Shown piece after piece: positions 1-12,377 of a stretch of 12,545 bases of DNA. Source of the stretch: Syntrophaceae bacterium CG2_30_49_12 (lineage in GTDB: Bacteria; Desulfobacterota; Syntrophia; Syntrophales; CG2-30-49-12); NCBI GenBank assembly GCA_001873675.1, contig MNZP01000022.1:1-12545 (forward strand), in the 5' to 3' direction. How positions within the stretch are numbered: position 1 is the first letter of the stretch; each line of letters begins with the position of its first letter. The translations under genes were made by a program, and so were the position numbers. A model generated the notes under the pieces. That model had not been told where the DNA came from and did not search any database. It saw only the letters and a list, made by a program, of their open reading frames with translations.

Positions 1-67
1 GTGACATAATTGTGCAGTGGGTTTTGTATTTTTCCTTTGGTTTTCCGGGCATCCAGGTGTAGGGCAT
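1..67 (-). CDS. 5' end of an unrecognised gene, cut by the window edge
   Basis: An ATG at 67-65 is preceded by a perfect GGAGG Shine-Dalgarno sequence (complement of 76-80) with an 8-nt spacer. The frame stays open for all 22 codons to the window edge, beginning MPYTWMPGKPKEKYK. I do not recognise the protein. The visible part is polar and Lys-rich, with a Trp, two Pro and one Cys, and shows no signal peptide or membrane segment. It lies in the same direction as recB but about 390 bp downstream, so it is probably a separate transcription unit. A small hairpin (79-84 with 95-100) overlaps part of the ribosome binding site. The strength of that site is the main reason to believe in the gene. 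Confidence 0.5.
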   Translation of the reverse strand, partial: MPYTWMPGKPKEKYKTHCTIMS

Positions 68-78
68 ATCTAAATCCT

Positions 79-100
79 CCGTAATATTAAGTAGTTACGG
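79..100. repeat. Small inverted repeat upstream of the left-edge gene
   Basis: CCGTAA (79-84) pairs with TTACGG (95-100) around a 10-nt loop. Read on the minus strand it contains CGTAACTACT, which also occurs at 10228-10237. The stem includes the last two bases of the GGAGG ribosome binding site at 76-80, so folding could affect initiation. The stem is only 6 bp and AT-rich, so this is a weak signal alone. Confidence 0.4.
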
Positions 101-459
101 AAAATTGCCCACTAAATGCCTGAAATGTCAAGTAAAATCTTTATAAGGATGCAAATTTTTTTCACAAAAAACCAAACGAATACTTTGAACCAAAATTTAA
201 CCGTTTATGCGTTTATGCAAAATCCTAACCGGACATTGCTGAAATCTCTTGACAGATTTTTCGCAACTATTTGCTCTTTTCTTTCCGTATATCACGTCAA
301 TTTTAAGATTATGAAGAAATCGGAGGATTCCATAGCTGGCTATCCCTCTCAACTCCCCTTTTTCTTACGGCAAATTCAAATTCCTTATTTTTTGCCTTGT
401 CGTTTCTTAAGGTCTGAAACATTTGGCATGAATTCGCCTTTTCGCTATTCCCCTCTCCT
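101..459. other. AT-rich intergenic region after recB, no convincing gene
   Basis: This stretch follows the recB stop codon in the direction of transcription. It is visibly more AT-rich than recB. A plus-strand open frame at 116-526 crosses it, but it begins without a ribosome binding site and continues antisense into recB, so I do not count it as a gene. On the minus strand only very short frames are present, such as a 14-codon one starting MPNVSDLKKRQGKK near 431. I see no clear terminator hairpin with a T-run after recB. Possible promoter elements for the left-edge gene are listed separately. Confidence 0.5.
140..167 (-). promoter_or_regulatory. Possible promoter for the left-edge gene
   Basis: On the minus strand, TTGTGA (167-162) and TATAAA (145-140) are separated by 16 nt, upstream of the gene starting at 67. 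A second -35-like TTGACA lies at 131-126, but its best -10 partners (GCAATT or CAATTT) are poor. The region is AT-rich, so chance matches are likely. This is inference from consensus only. Confidence 0.25.
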
Positions 460-3400
460 TCATCCCACGGCGATGAGTTCTCTTGTCAATGCCGTGATCA
501 AGTCTGCCGACGGTCTGTCTCTGTAAACCCCGTATTCCGGCCCCCAGATGGGGTCCATCCCGCGGAGGAAACAGTAATACACCCCCCCGAAATGGGTGTC
601 GTAACGATAGCCCGGCAGGCGCGTTGACAGGTATTGATGCAGGGCAACGGTGTAAATGTGGTACTGGAGAAAATAGAAAGAACCGGCCATAGTTTCCGAA
701 ATGGCCGACTGGTTGTAGTCTGTAACGTGGTTACCGAGGAAATTTGATTTCCAGTCCACGAGGTAAAAACGCCCTTCAAAACGAAATACCATGTCTATAA
801 ATCCCTTCATGAAACCATGTACCGGGTTGAAATGGAGACGTTCATGCCAAAGCGGGCAGATATCACCTTGCCCCTCTTCCGCACGCGAAGGAGCCGTCCT
901 GCCGCAGGCGGCAAAGATTCCTCTCAGTGTCTCCGGGGAAATGTATTTGAGGGGAAAATAGAATTCCAATTCCTGGAGACGCTCTTCCTGCGGTATGGCA
1001 GAAAGGGTGAAGCTCCCTCCGGCCCCCCCAGGATAATCCGGGTCGAGGGGAAGAGAAATGACCTTTTGGATCATCCCAACAACCGCATCCTCCCATCTTG
1101 CCTCAAAACCATACTCCTGGAGCTTATTGCCGACCATGTTCCTCGTCAGGGTTTCGTTCTTCTCCGTAAAGTCGAGGTGTTCGAGGATATCGTGCAACAA
1201 CGTCCCCGCCCTGGCCCCCTTGGGAAAAGCAAATATACCGGCGCTTTCATCCGGTGTCGCCTCATCAGGAACACCCTCATGTAAAAATGCCGCTCCTTCC
1301 TCCGGATACAAGTCCGGCCAACCTGTGACAGGAGGATAGTGGGCATCATGATCGGGAAGCTCCGCACTCCGGGGCCAGCCGGAAATGAGGCCTGCCTCGA
1401 ACGGATGTGAGAGGGAGGAAAAACTCGCGATCCTGAAGGAGCGGTCAATCTTGCCGGAAAATTCCCGGCGCCTCAGCGTTTCCCCTTCGTCCTGCCGTGG
1501 CGGCGAATAGGACTTCCCCGTCTCGAGGGGCATCGCCTCAAGCCTGATCGTTCCTTCGGCCTTGTCTGTTAGAGATTCCAACTCGCGGTAGAGATCCTCG
1601 TCGGCTAAAGTTTTAAACCGTTCCTCGGTGGCGGCGATCACATCCTCCGCTGCCTTTTCCTGATCACGATGGAAGAGATAGGCAGGGGCGGAGGTACCGG
1701 CTTCATTGATCCGCCCCCATACCAGGTAACAACGATTCTTTGCCCTGGTCAGGGCTACATAGAGAAGGCGCATATTCTCCGCGAGAAGCTCTCTTTGGGC
1801 AAGCATCCTGTGGCGCTCACTGTTGGAAGAACCGAGATCACAGGTCAACTGCCATTCGCCTGCCTGCGCCCTACCCTGCGCAGCAGGCAGGTCCGCCCTG
1901 TCATGAAAGAAAAAGTCGGGGCCGGAGACCTTTGACCCTCCCCAGGCAAAGGGACAGAACACCACCGGATACTCCAGTCCCTTGCTTTTATGGATGGTAA
2001 CAATCCTGACGGCATCTTCATCGCTTTCAAGACGGAGCTGGTGTTCATCGGAGACCAACGTTTCGGGATCCCCCTGCTCCCCCAGCCATTTTATAAGCCC
2101 CGCCATACCTAACTTCTGTTCCATTGATTCCCGGTGAAGTATCTCGGCCAGATGGAGCACATTTGTCAGGCGCCGCTCTCCGTCTGGCAGGCAGAGAAGG
2201 CGTGTCCTGACACCTTCGTTTGCCATGAATGACCTGAACATCACGATAAAACCGTATCTCTGCCACAGTTCATGATAGTTCCTGAACCTTTCATATTCAT
2301 TCAAGGCAGGCCTTGCCAGCCATTCCCCCCATGCATTTTCATCATTTACGAGACGATCCAGCTCTTCGCCGCTTACCCCGATCATGTCGGCGGCAAGCGC
2401 TGCCCTGACAAGCTCCTCACGATGCGGCGCAGCAATGCCGATCAGTATCTGTCCCAATTCCCGGGCCTCATGGGCGGCAAAGATACTGTCGGTACTGTAA
2501 AAGACACTTGGGATTTTCAAGGCGGACAGGTTTTCCTTGACAAGGCGGGCTTCCCTGTTTGTCCTGACCAGAACGGCAATATCCTTCTCCCGAAGGGGTT
2601 TTTGCCCGATCAGGGCCTGCCGCCTACCGCTAAGGGAGAGAAGTCGTGAGATTTCTCCCGCTACAGACCGGGCAATCAACTCCCTTGCCCTTGATTTTGA
2701 TATGAGTTTTCCGGGAGAGGCCGGACTACCCCCCTCCCCTACCCCTTCCTTAAGGACACGGGAAGAAAGAAACCACAGTTGGAGGGGCGCTTCCCTCTGT
2801 CCATCTATCGTAAGATCTTCGCAACCATCGTCTTTTGCCGGTCTGGCCGGAGAAAAAGGAATCTCATCATAGATAAAGGGGGTGTCTGTCCCGGAAAAGA
2901 CGGTGTTTATCGCCTTGATCAAAGCGGGATCGGACCGCCAGTTCTCCCCGAGGGTGTACCTGCCGTCCGTATGGGACGCCGCTTTCATATAAGCGAAGAC
3001 ATCGGCGCCACGAAAACTGTAAATAGCCTGTTTGGGGTCGCCGATAAAAAAGAGTATCCTCTCTTCAGAGGCGAAGATGGCATGGAAGATGGTAAACTGA
3101 ACCGGATCCGTATCCTGGAATTCATCAATCAGGGCGGCACGGTATTTTGCCCTGACCGCCTTTGCAAGTTCCTCTCCCCCCTTCCCCTCCAATGCGTTTT
3201 GCAGTCTAAAGAGCAAATCATCAAAAAACATGATGTTCTTTTTCACCTTCCGCGCCGGCAGTTCCCGCCTGACCGTCCTTACCAGTTCCGTCTTCAGAAA
3301 GAGGAGGCGCTGATCCATCAGTGTTTTTAAAAGATCCGCCTTTTCCTTCACTGACTGACAGGTATGGAAGAGGGTGTGACCCGGCGGAGAATGATTTTTC

Positions 3401-4278
3401 TTTGTCGAGGCGGCAATCTTTTCCGATGTTAGTTTTTCAAAACCCTCAAAGAGGGGAAAGGGTGTGGCCTGTGAGGCAAGAGAGTTGTCCATCGCCTCCA
3501 GCAGACTATCCGTCCTCTTTCCATAGCTGGTAGCGTTGAGCGCCGGGCCCAGGAGTTTTTCCCGCACCTCTTCCCGAGCCTTCGGCCATATCTTTTTCAG
3601 CTCTTCCCAGGCAACACGGAAGACATTGATCGCCTCCCGGAGGAGATCAGGGGACGGGGGCGCGACATCAGGGATAATCTTTACCCAGGGGTTCGCTGTC
3701 GCCTTCCCCAGTAATGCGAGGAAAAACCGCGGGCTGTAACCCTGTGACAGGGCGTAGGCAACCAGTTCAGGAGGGGCTTGATAGAAACGGGTACGCCAGA
3801 AATCCTCTACAATCTCTTCTTTGAGTTTTTCCTGCTCAGAAACCAGCTCCGTATCAAAAAGAGAGCCGCTTTCAAAGGCGTTCTCTAATAGTACCCTCTG
3901 ACAAAAACCGTGAATGGTAAAGATGGCCGCCTCATCAAAATCATGAATGGCAGCCCTCAGGCGTTCTCCTGCCAGCCTGCGATCTGTCTCTCCCGGATAC
4001 TTCTGTAACAGGGCGTGGAGAAATTGATCGGCGCTTTCCCCCTGCAGAAAAGCCTCCGCCGTTTCCCGGAGCTTTTTTCGGACCCGGTCCCGTAGTTCTT
4101 CGGTGGCGGCGACGGTGTAAGTGACGACAAGTATCTCCCTGACAGGAATCTCCTTCTCCAGGATCAGGCGCACAAAAAGGCCGGCAATGGAATAAGTCTT
4201 TCCCGTACCTGCACTGGCTTCTATGAGATTCGTTCCCCTGAGGGGACTACCAGGGAGATCAAAATCGCTTCTTTCCAC
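460..4278 (-). CDS. recB: RecB-type ATP-dependent helicase-nuclease (exodeoxyribonuclease V beta subunit)
   Basis: RecB is the 3'-5' helicase and nuclease subunit of RecBCD, which processes double-strand DNA ends for recombination and degrades linear DNA. The 1272-residue protein is near the family's usual length (E. coli about 1180). Seen in order: Walker A EASAGTGKT (20-28); VVTYTVAATEELRDRVR (51-67); TIHGFCQRVL (121-130); Walker B with ALIDEFQDTDPVQ (382-394); GDPKQAIYSFRGAD (413-426); RIVTIHKSKGLEYPVVF; LLYVALTRAK; and a C-terminal RecB nuclease domain with D1162 (GFIDMVF), D1175 and K1177 (VDWKSN) and QYHIY from 1205, so helicase and nuclease both look intact. The start is a GTG without a visible Shine-Dalgarno sequence, but the N-terminus aligns with family expectation (FDLPGSPLRGTNLIEASAGTGKT). 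An AddA-like enzyme is less likely because the RecB-style ends and HGFCQRVL motif fit RecB. The usual partners recC and recD are not adjacent. Confidence 0.93.
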   Translation of the reverse strand: MERSDFDLPGSPLRGTNLIEASAGTGKTYSIAGLFVRLILEKEIPVREILVVTYTVAATEELRDRVRKKLRETAEAFLQGESADQFLHALLQKYPGETDRRLAGERLRAAIHDFDEAAIFTIHGFCQRVLLENAFESGSLFDTELVSEQEKLKEEIVEDFWRTRFYQAPPELVAYALSQGYSPRFFLALLGKATANPWVKIIPDVAPPSPDLLREAINVFRVAWEELKKIWPKAREEVREKLLGPALNATSYGKRTDSLLEAMDNSLASQATPFPLFEGFEKLTSEKIAASTKKNHSPPGHTLFHTCQSVKEKADLLKTLMDQRLLFLKTELVRTVRRELPARKVKKNIMFFDDLLFRLQNALEGKGGEELAKAVRAKYRAALIDEFQDTDPVQFTIFHAIFASEERILFFIGDPKQAIYSFRGADVFAYMKAASHTDGRYTLGENWRSDPALIKAINTVFSGTDTPFIYDEIPFSPARPAKDDGCEDLTIDGQREAPLQLWFLSSRVLKEGVGEGGSPASPGKLISKSRARELIARSVAGEISRLLSLSGRRQALIGQKPLREKDIAVLVRTNREARLVKENLSALKIPSVFYSTDSIFAAHEARELGQILIGIAAPHREELVRAALAADMIGVSGEELDRLVNDENAWGEWLARPALNEYERFRNYHELWQRYGFIVMFRSFMANEGVRTRLLCLPDGERRLTNVLHLAEILHRESMEQKLGMAGLIKWLGEQGDPETLVSDEHQLRLESDEDAVRIVTIHKSKGLEYPVVFCPFAWGGSKVSGPDFFFHDRADLPAAQGRAQAGEWQLTCDLGSSNSERHRMLAQRELLAENMRLLYVALTRAKNRCYLVWGRINEAGTSAPAYLFHRDQEKAAEDVIAATEERFKTLADEDLYRELESLTDKAEGTIRLEAMPLETGKSYSPPRQDEGETLRRREFSGKIDRSFRIASFSSLSHPFEAGLISGWPRSAELPDHDAHYPPVTGWPDLYPEEGAAFLHEGVPDEATPDESAGIFAFPKGARAGTLLHDILEHLDFTEKNETLTRNMVGNKLQEYGFEARWEDAVVGMIQKVISLPLDPDYPGGAGGSFTLSAIPQEERLQELEFYFPLKYISPETLRGIFAACGRTAPSRAEEGQGDICPLWHERLHFNPVHGFMKGFIDMVFRFEGRFYLVDWKSNFLGNHVTDYNQSAISETMAGSFYFLQYHIYTVALHQYLSTRLPGYRYDTHFGGVYYCFLRGMDPIWGPEYGVYRDRPSADLITALTRELIAVG

Positions 4279-4306
4279 TTTCGTTATTTCGTTTTCGTTA
4301 ATTTCG
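4279..4306. repeat. Short AT-rich tandem repeat abutting the recB start
   Basis: Imperfect TTTCGTT units follow each other on the plus strand: TTTCGTTA, TTTCGTT, TTCGTTAA, TTTCG. On the coding strand this reads as repeated AACGAAA directly before the recB GTG, where a ribosome binding site would be expected. No GGAGG-like sequence is visible there. The repeat is short and low in complexity, so it could be chance. Confidence 0.4.
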
Positions 4307-4311
4307 CTACA

Positions 4312-4336
4312 GGAGGGCCACGCTCCGTCGTGGCCG
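4312..4336 (+). repeat. Palindromic repeat, copy A (also inside dnaE)
   Basis: These 25 nt are identical to the complement of 6953-6977 within dnaE. The core folds as GGCCACG (4317-4323) with CGTGGCC (4330-4336 less the final G) around a CTCCGT loop, flanked on the 5' side by GGAG. A degenerate half copy, GGCCATGACGG on the minus strand, lies at about 4370-4380. This looks like a REP-type palindromic element. From memory, GC-rich elements of this style are scattered through many environmental bacterial genomes, but that was not checked. Confidence 0.75.
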
Positions 4337-4370
4337 GAGGGAACGGACGCGACGAAGCGCGTCCCTCCCC
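4337..4370. repeat. Second palindromic element beside copy A
   Basis: GGACGCG (4345-4351) pairs with CGCGTCC (4358-4364) around the loop ACGAAG. The flanking GGAGGGA before and CTCCC after extend the pairing with a short bulge. Together with copy A, and the half copy near 4370-4380, it fills most of the 112-bp gap between the UPF0280 gene and recB. There is no T-run on either side, so it does not look like a classical intrinsic terminator. It may still affect transcript stability or read-through into recB. Confidence 0.65.
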
Positions 4371-4390
4371 CGTCATGGCCGTTAAAAGAA

Positions 4391-5219
4391 TTACACGAAT
4401 TCTATTTTCCCACAAGCGCCCATTTTATCTTTTAGGATGATCACTATCCCAAGCACGCCTTCTATTTTCATACCCGCATCCAGCGCCTCTCTGATATCAC
4501 CCTCTCCCTTGACAAGATTGCCGATAGCAGTGGCGGCGGCATCGGCAAGTGACGCTGATTTCGAAGTAACGCAAACGGCATCCGCCCTGCCGAAGCTCAG
4601 GGAATGCCCTACGGTGCCGGATGAGGTACAGATGCCGAGCGGCATCTCCTCCGGCCTGACCTTCAGGGCAACCTGGCGGCTTAAGGGGGACTCGCCGGCA
4701 AAGATCCCCACCTTGATCTCGTTCTCAGACTTCAAAAAGATATCCCCCCCGTTTTCCACAATGACATTAGGGGCTTCTTCGAGGAGATCGCAGCCCACAT
4801 ACTGGGCAATAGCCCCGGCCACCGCTGCCATAGGGCCCACACCCACCGTGCATGATGTTTCCAACATATCCCTGACGATAAGGGGGGCAAGATCGTCCTT
4901 CTCAATAGGAACAAGGGAGGTTAAAAACCGGGGATGAGACTTGATATATGTCTCAATGAACCCTCTGTACCTGTAAATCGCCTGTAGCGCCGCCTCGGTG
5001 AGATCTCTGTCGGAGCTGATGAAAAGATCGGTTTCACGGACACTTACATGAAAAGATGTGAGGTTATTCTTTGAAATCTTATGGCGGTATGTTCTTTCCC
5101 GATATTCCACGGTGAAAAATTTTGCCTCTTTTACTGCTTCTTTTCTTTTTGGGCGCGATATCTCTGCAATCCAGAAGGAAGAGAATATTACGTTATCTTC
5201 AGCCCTTTCTCGACGCCTT

Positions 5220-5227
<8 letters not shown>
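4391..5227 (-). CDS. UPF0280 family protein (ApbE-like fold), function unknown
   Basis: The protein (278 residues as called) carries features I associate with UPF0280 (COG2122): TVGVGPMAAVAGAIA (127-141), VENGGDIFL (157-165), SSGTVGHSLSFGRADAV (202-218) and SLADAAATAIGN (226-237). The family is thought to be related to ApbE, the FAD:protein FMN transferase, but its reaction is not established, so I assign none. The frame opens with TTG at 5227, overlapping the end of dnaE by 8 nt, with no well-spaced Shine-Dalgarno sequence. Conserved-looking sequence begins near VEYRERTYRHKI (from residue 40), where a GTG at 5110-5108 is an alternative start. If the TTG is used, the protein has an Arg/Lys/Glu-rich N-terminal extension of about 39 residues. 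The overlap with dnaE suggests coupled translation. No signal peptide or membrane segment is apparent. Confidence 0.85.
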
Positions 5228-10715
<5,488 letters not shown>

Positions 10716-10730
10716 AATTATCTCGGCTCA

Positions 10731-11180
10731 TTAAAACACCTTTCTACTGTCGAGTAACACGGTTACAGGACCATCATTGACCATCTCAATCTTCATCATA
10801 GCCTGAAATTCTCCGACTGCCACCCCCTTAACCTTTTCCCGCCCCCTGTTGATGAAATATTCGTAAAGCTTCCTGGCTTGCTCCGGCTCCTCTGCCTGGA
10901 TAAAAGACGGCCTTCTCCCCTCACGGCAATCGGCGAGAAGTGTAAACTGGGAAATCACAAGCATCTCTCCCGAGATATCAAGAAGGGAAAGATTCATTTT
11001 CCCCACCTCATCCTCAAATATCCTGAGGTTAATGATTTTTTCGAGTAGGTAGTCGGCATCTTTTACACCATCCCCCCTTTCAACACCGAGAAAAACAAGG
11101 ATACCTCTCCCGATAATGGAAATAAGCCGCCCATCAACCTTGGTCCCGGCCTGATCAACCCTTTGCACAACAGAACGCAA
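10731..11180 (-). CDS. dtd: D-aminoacyl-tRNA deacylase
   Basis: Dtd removes D-amino acids (and glycine mischarged on tRNA-Ala) from tRNA, protecting translation fidelity. The 149-residue length is typical. Diagnostic motifs are MRSVVQRV (1-8), SQFTLLAD (77-84, family SQFTLxAD), RPSF (90-93) and VNDGPVT (134-140), which contains the Gly-cisPro pair at 137-138 used for chiral selection. The usual FGA before the last strand is FQA here, a minor departure. The start is TTG at 11180-11178, chosen because the family begins with MRxVVQRV at exactly that codon and an AAGGGA site lies a short distance upstream. It is the first gene of the cluster, downstream of a near-consensus promoter at 11282-11254, with an untranslated leader of roughly 65-70 nt. 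Confidence 0.95.
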   Translation of the reverse strand: MRSVVQRVDQAGTKVDGRLISIIGRGILVFLGVERGDGVKDADYLLEKIINLRIFEDEVGKMNLSLLDISGEMLVISQFTLLADCREGRRPSFIQAEEPEQARKLYEYFINRGREKVKGVAVGEFQAMMKIEMVNDGPVTVLLDSRKVF

Positions 11181-11253
11181 TTTTCTTTCCCTTAATAAAA
11201 CCTGTTCAATAATAGTTTACACCTTCGGACTCTCTGTTTTTTAGTGAAGGAAA

Positions 11254-11282
11254 ATAATAACAAAAGAAACATACACTGTCAA
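11254..11282 (-). promoter_or_regulatory. Sigma70-type promoter of the dtd-guaB-dnaE cluster
   Basis: On the minus strand a perfect -35 TTGACA (11282-11277) and a -10 TATTAT (11259-11254, 5 of 6 consensus) are separated by exactly 17 nt. Transcription would start near 11247, giving a leader of about 65-70 nt before the dtd TTG. No other promoter of this quality is visible before guaB or dnaE, so the whole cluster may depend on it. The -35 lies directly against the terminator hairpin of the peptidase gene. Confidence 0.75.
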
Positions 11283-11312
11283 AATAAATAGGGGGGGGGC
11301 GAATTGCCCCCC
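11281..11312 (-). terminator. Likely intrinsic terminator of the M48 peptidase gene
   Basis: On the minus strand GGGGGGC (11312-11306) pairs with GCCCCCC (11300-11294) around AATTC, followed by CCC and then TATTTATTTT, an interrupted T-rich tract. It lies about 55 nt after the peptidase stop codon. The T-rich tail merges with the -35 of the next promoter. The run of nine G on the plus strand (11291-11299) is part of the stem. Confidence 0.65.
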
Positions 11313-11365
11313 TGCAATGCCAAAAACCACATTAAAGCTATCAACTTAATTAAGGATACTGTCAA

Positions 11366-12172
11366 CTATTTGTGGTATTTCATTGCTTCCGGTATGGACT
11401 CACTGATTTTTCTAATTCTCGTTTCATCGGAAGGGTGGGTGCCGAGATATTCCGGCAGCGCCCGCTTGCCTTTCATCTGTGCCATTCTCTCCCAGAATTC
11501 TATCGCTTTATGGGGGTCATAGCCGGCCATCGCCATAAATATCAGACCAAGGCGGTCCGCCTCATTTTCCTGAAGGCGGCCATAGGGAAGAATAAATCCA
11601 AGTTGAGCGCCGACACCGAAGGCCGTGATCCACAGTTGTCTTGTCGCCTCAGGTTTTTCCGCCATTGCTGTTGACAGCGCTATGCCACCCAATTGCAGGG
11701 TCAACATCTGTGACATCCGTTCATTACCGTGTGCGGCAACAGCATGAGCTATTTCATGAGCCATGACGACGGCTAAACCCGCTTCGTCCCTTGTGATCGG
11801 CAAAATTCCTGTATATACAGCAACCTTTCCGCCGGGCATACACCATGCGTTGACTTCCTTACTTTCTACAAGATTGAATTCCCAGGCATAATTGTTCAGT
11901 TCATGAGCCATATTGTTTTCCCTAAAATATTGCTCCACCGCTCCCTGAATGCTGGCGCCGACTTTTTTAACCATTTGATTCTGGTTTTTATCTGTACTTA
12001 TTTTATGAGATTTCAAGAATTGGTCATACTCTTGCAAGCTCATAGAGAGCAGGGAGGAAGCGGGGATGAAATTCAACTGTTGCCTGCCGGTGACGGGAAC
12101 GGTAGTACAGGACAGCCAAAAAATAGAACCAATCAGCAGTAAACCTGCATAGCTTTTGTAAATCTTTCTCAT
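11366..12172 (-). CDS. M48 family zinc metallopeptidase, predicted lipoprotein
   Basis: The 268-residue protein belongs to the secreted or periplasmic M48 peptidases related to LoiP/BepA of Gram-negative cell envelopes, which degrade or help assemble outer-membrane proteins. The N-terminus has a basic start (MRKIYK), a hydrophobic stretch and C22 in WLSC, followed by TTVPVTGRQQLN, a typical start of this family. C22 is a likely lipidation site, although W at -3 departs from the lipobox preference for Leu. The zinc and catalytic motif HEIAH is at 139-143, and the third ligand is probably E204 in ENEADRLG. A C-terminal THPSDETRI (245-253) also matches the family. No repeat domain such as TPR follows, so it is closer to LoiP than to BepA. 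The ATG has a strong AAGGAGG site with a close spacer. The gene stands between a restriction-enzyme remnant and the terminator at 11281-11312, so it is probably monocistronic. Confidence 0.92.
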   Translation of the reverse strand: MRKIYKSYAGLLLIGSIFWLSCTTVPVTGRQQLNFIPASSLLSMSLQEYDQFLKSHKISTDKNQNQMVKKVGASIQGAVEQYFRENNMAHELNNYAWEFNLVESKEVNAWCMPGGKVAVYTGILPITRDEAGLAVVMAHEIAHAVAAHGNERMSQMLTLQLGGIALSTAMAEKPEATRQLWITAFGVGAQLGFILPYGRLQENEADRLGLIFMAMAGYDPHKAIEFWERMAQMKGKRALPEYLGTHPSDETRIRKISESIPEAMKYHK

Positions 12173-12191
12173 GTCTCCTCCTTATCAAAAA

Positions 12192-12365
12192 AGGTTTCTT
12201 AACTCTGTTGGTTATAGCTTTAAGGGCTTTAGCTTCTTCGACATAAGGAACAGCCAGATAGCTTTTTCCCAGAGCAAGCGCAATGAATCCTGCCCTGGTT
12301 TTTTCTCTTGGCGTTACCAGGTCTGCCGCATTTTTAATGAGTGAGAAATTTATCTTTTTTGCCAT
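12192..12365 (-). pseudogene. 5' remnant of an AvaI/BsoBI-like restriction endonuclease gene
   Basis: The frame from ATG 12365 encodes 58 residues that look like a genuine N-terminus, including NAADLVTPREKTRAGFIALA (12-31), then YLAVPYVEEAKALKA (36-50) and ITNRVKKP. From memory, type II endonucleases of the AvaI/BsoBI family begin with a very similar DLVTxxExTRAGFxxLALE...ATPFxEEAxALK...TP pattern; I could not check this. The likeness stops at the Pro of KKP. The frame then runs on to 12024 only by reading the ribosome binding site and start of the peptidase gene in another frame. That tail has no family character, so the rest of the gene (most of its length) appears deleted. An alternative start is the ATG at 12377. 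No partner methyltransferase is visible. The fragment could also be a small protein of another kind. Confidence 0.5.
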
Positions 12366-12377
12366 AAATACACGCAT

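Noticed and set aside
116..526. Plus-strand open frame of 136 codons in the AT-rich left region
   Set aside because: It has no ribosome binding site, its composition is not protein-like, and its end is antisense to the recB C-terminus.
1859..1891. Nine-bp inverted repeat CCTGCCTGC / GCAGGCAGG within recB
   Set aside because: It lies in a variable, Ala/Gln/Arg-rich part of RecB (RADLPAAQGRAQAGEW), occurs once in the window and has no matching copy elsewhere, so I do not claim a repeat element.
4586..4603. CCCTGCCGAAGCTCAGGG, resembling a dispersed GC-rich palindrome
   Set aside because: It encodes the conserved UPF0280 motif SLSFGRA, so protein conservation explains it.
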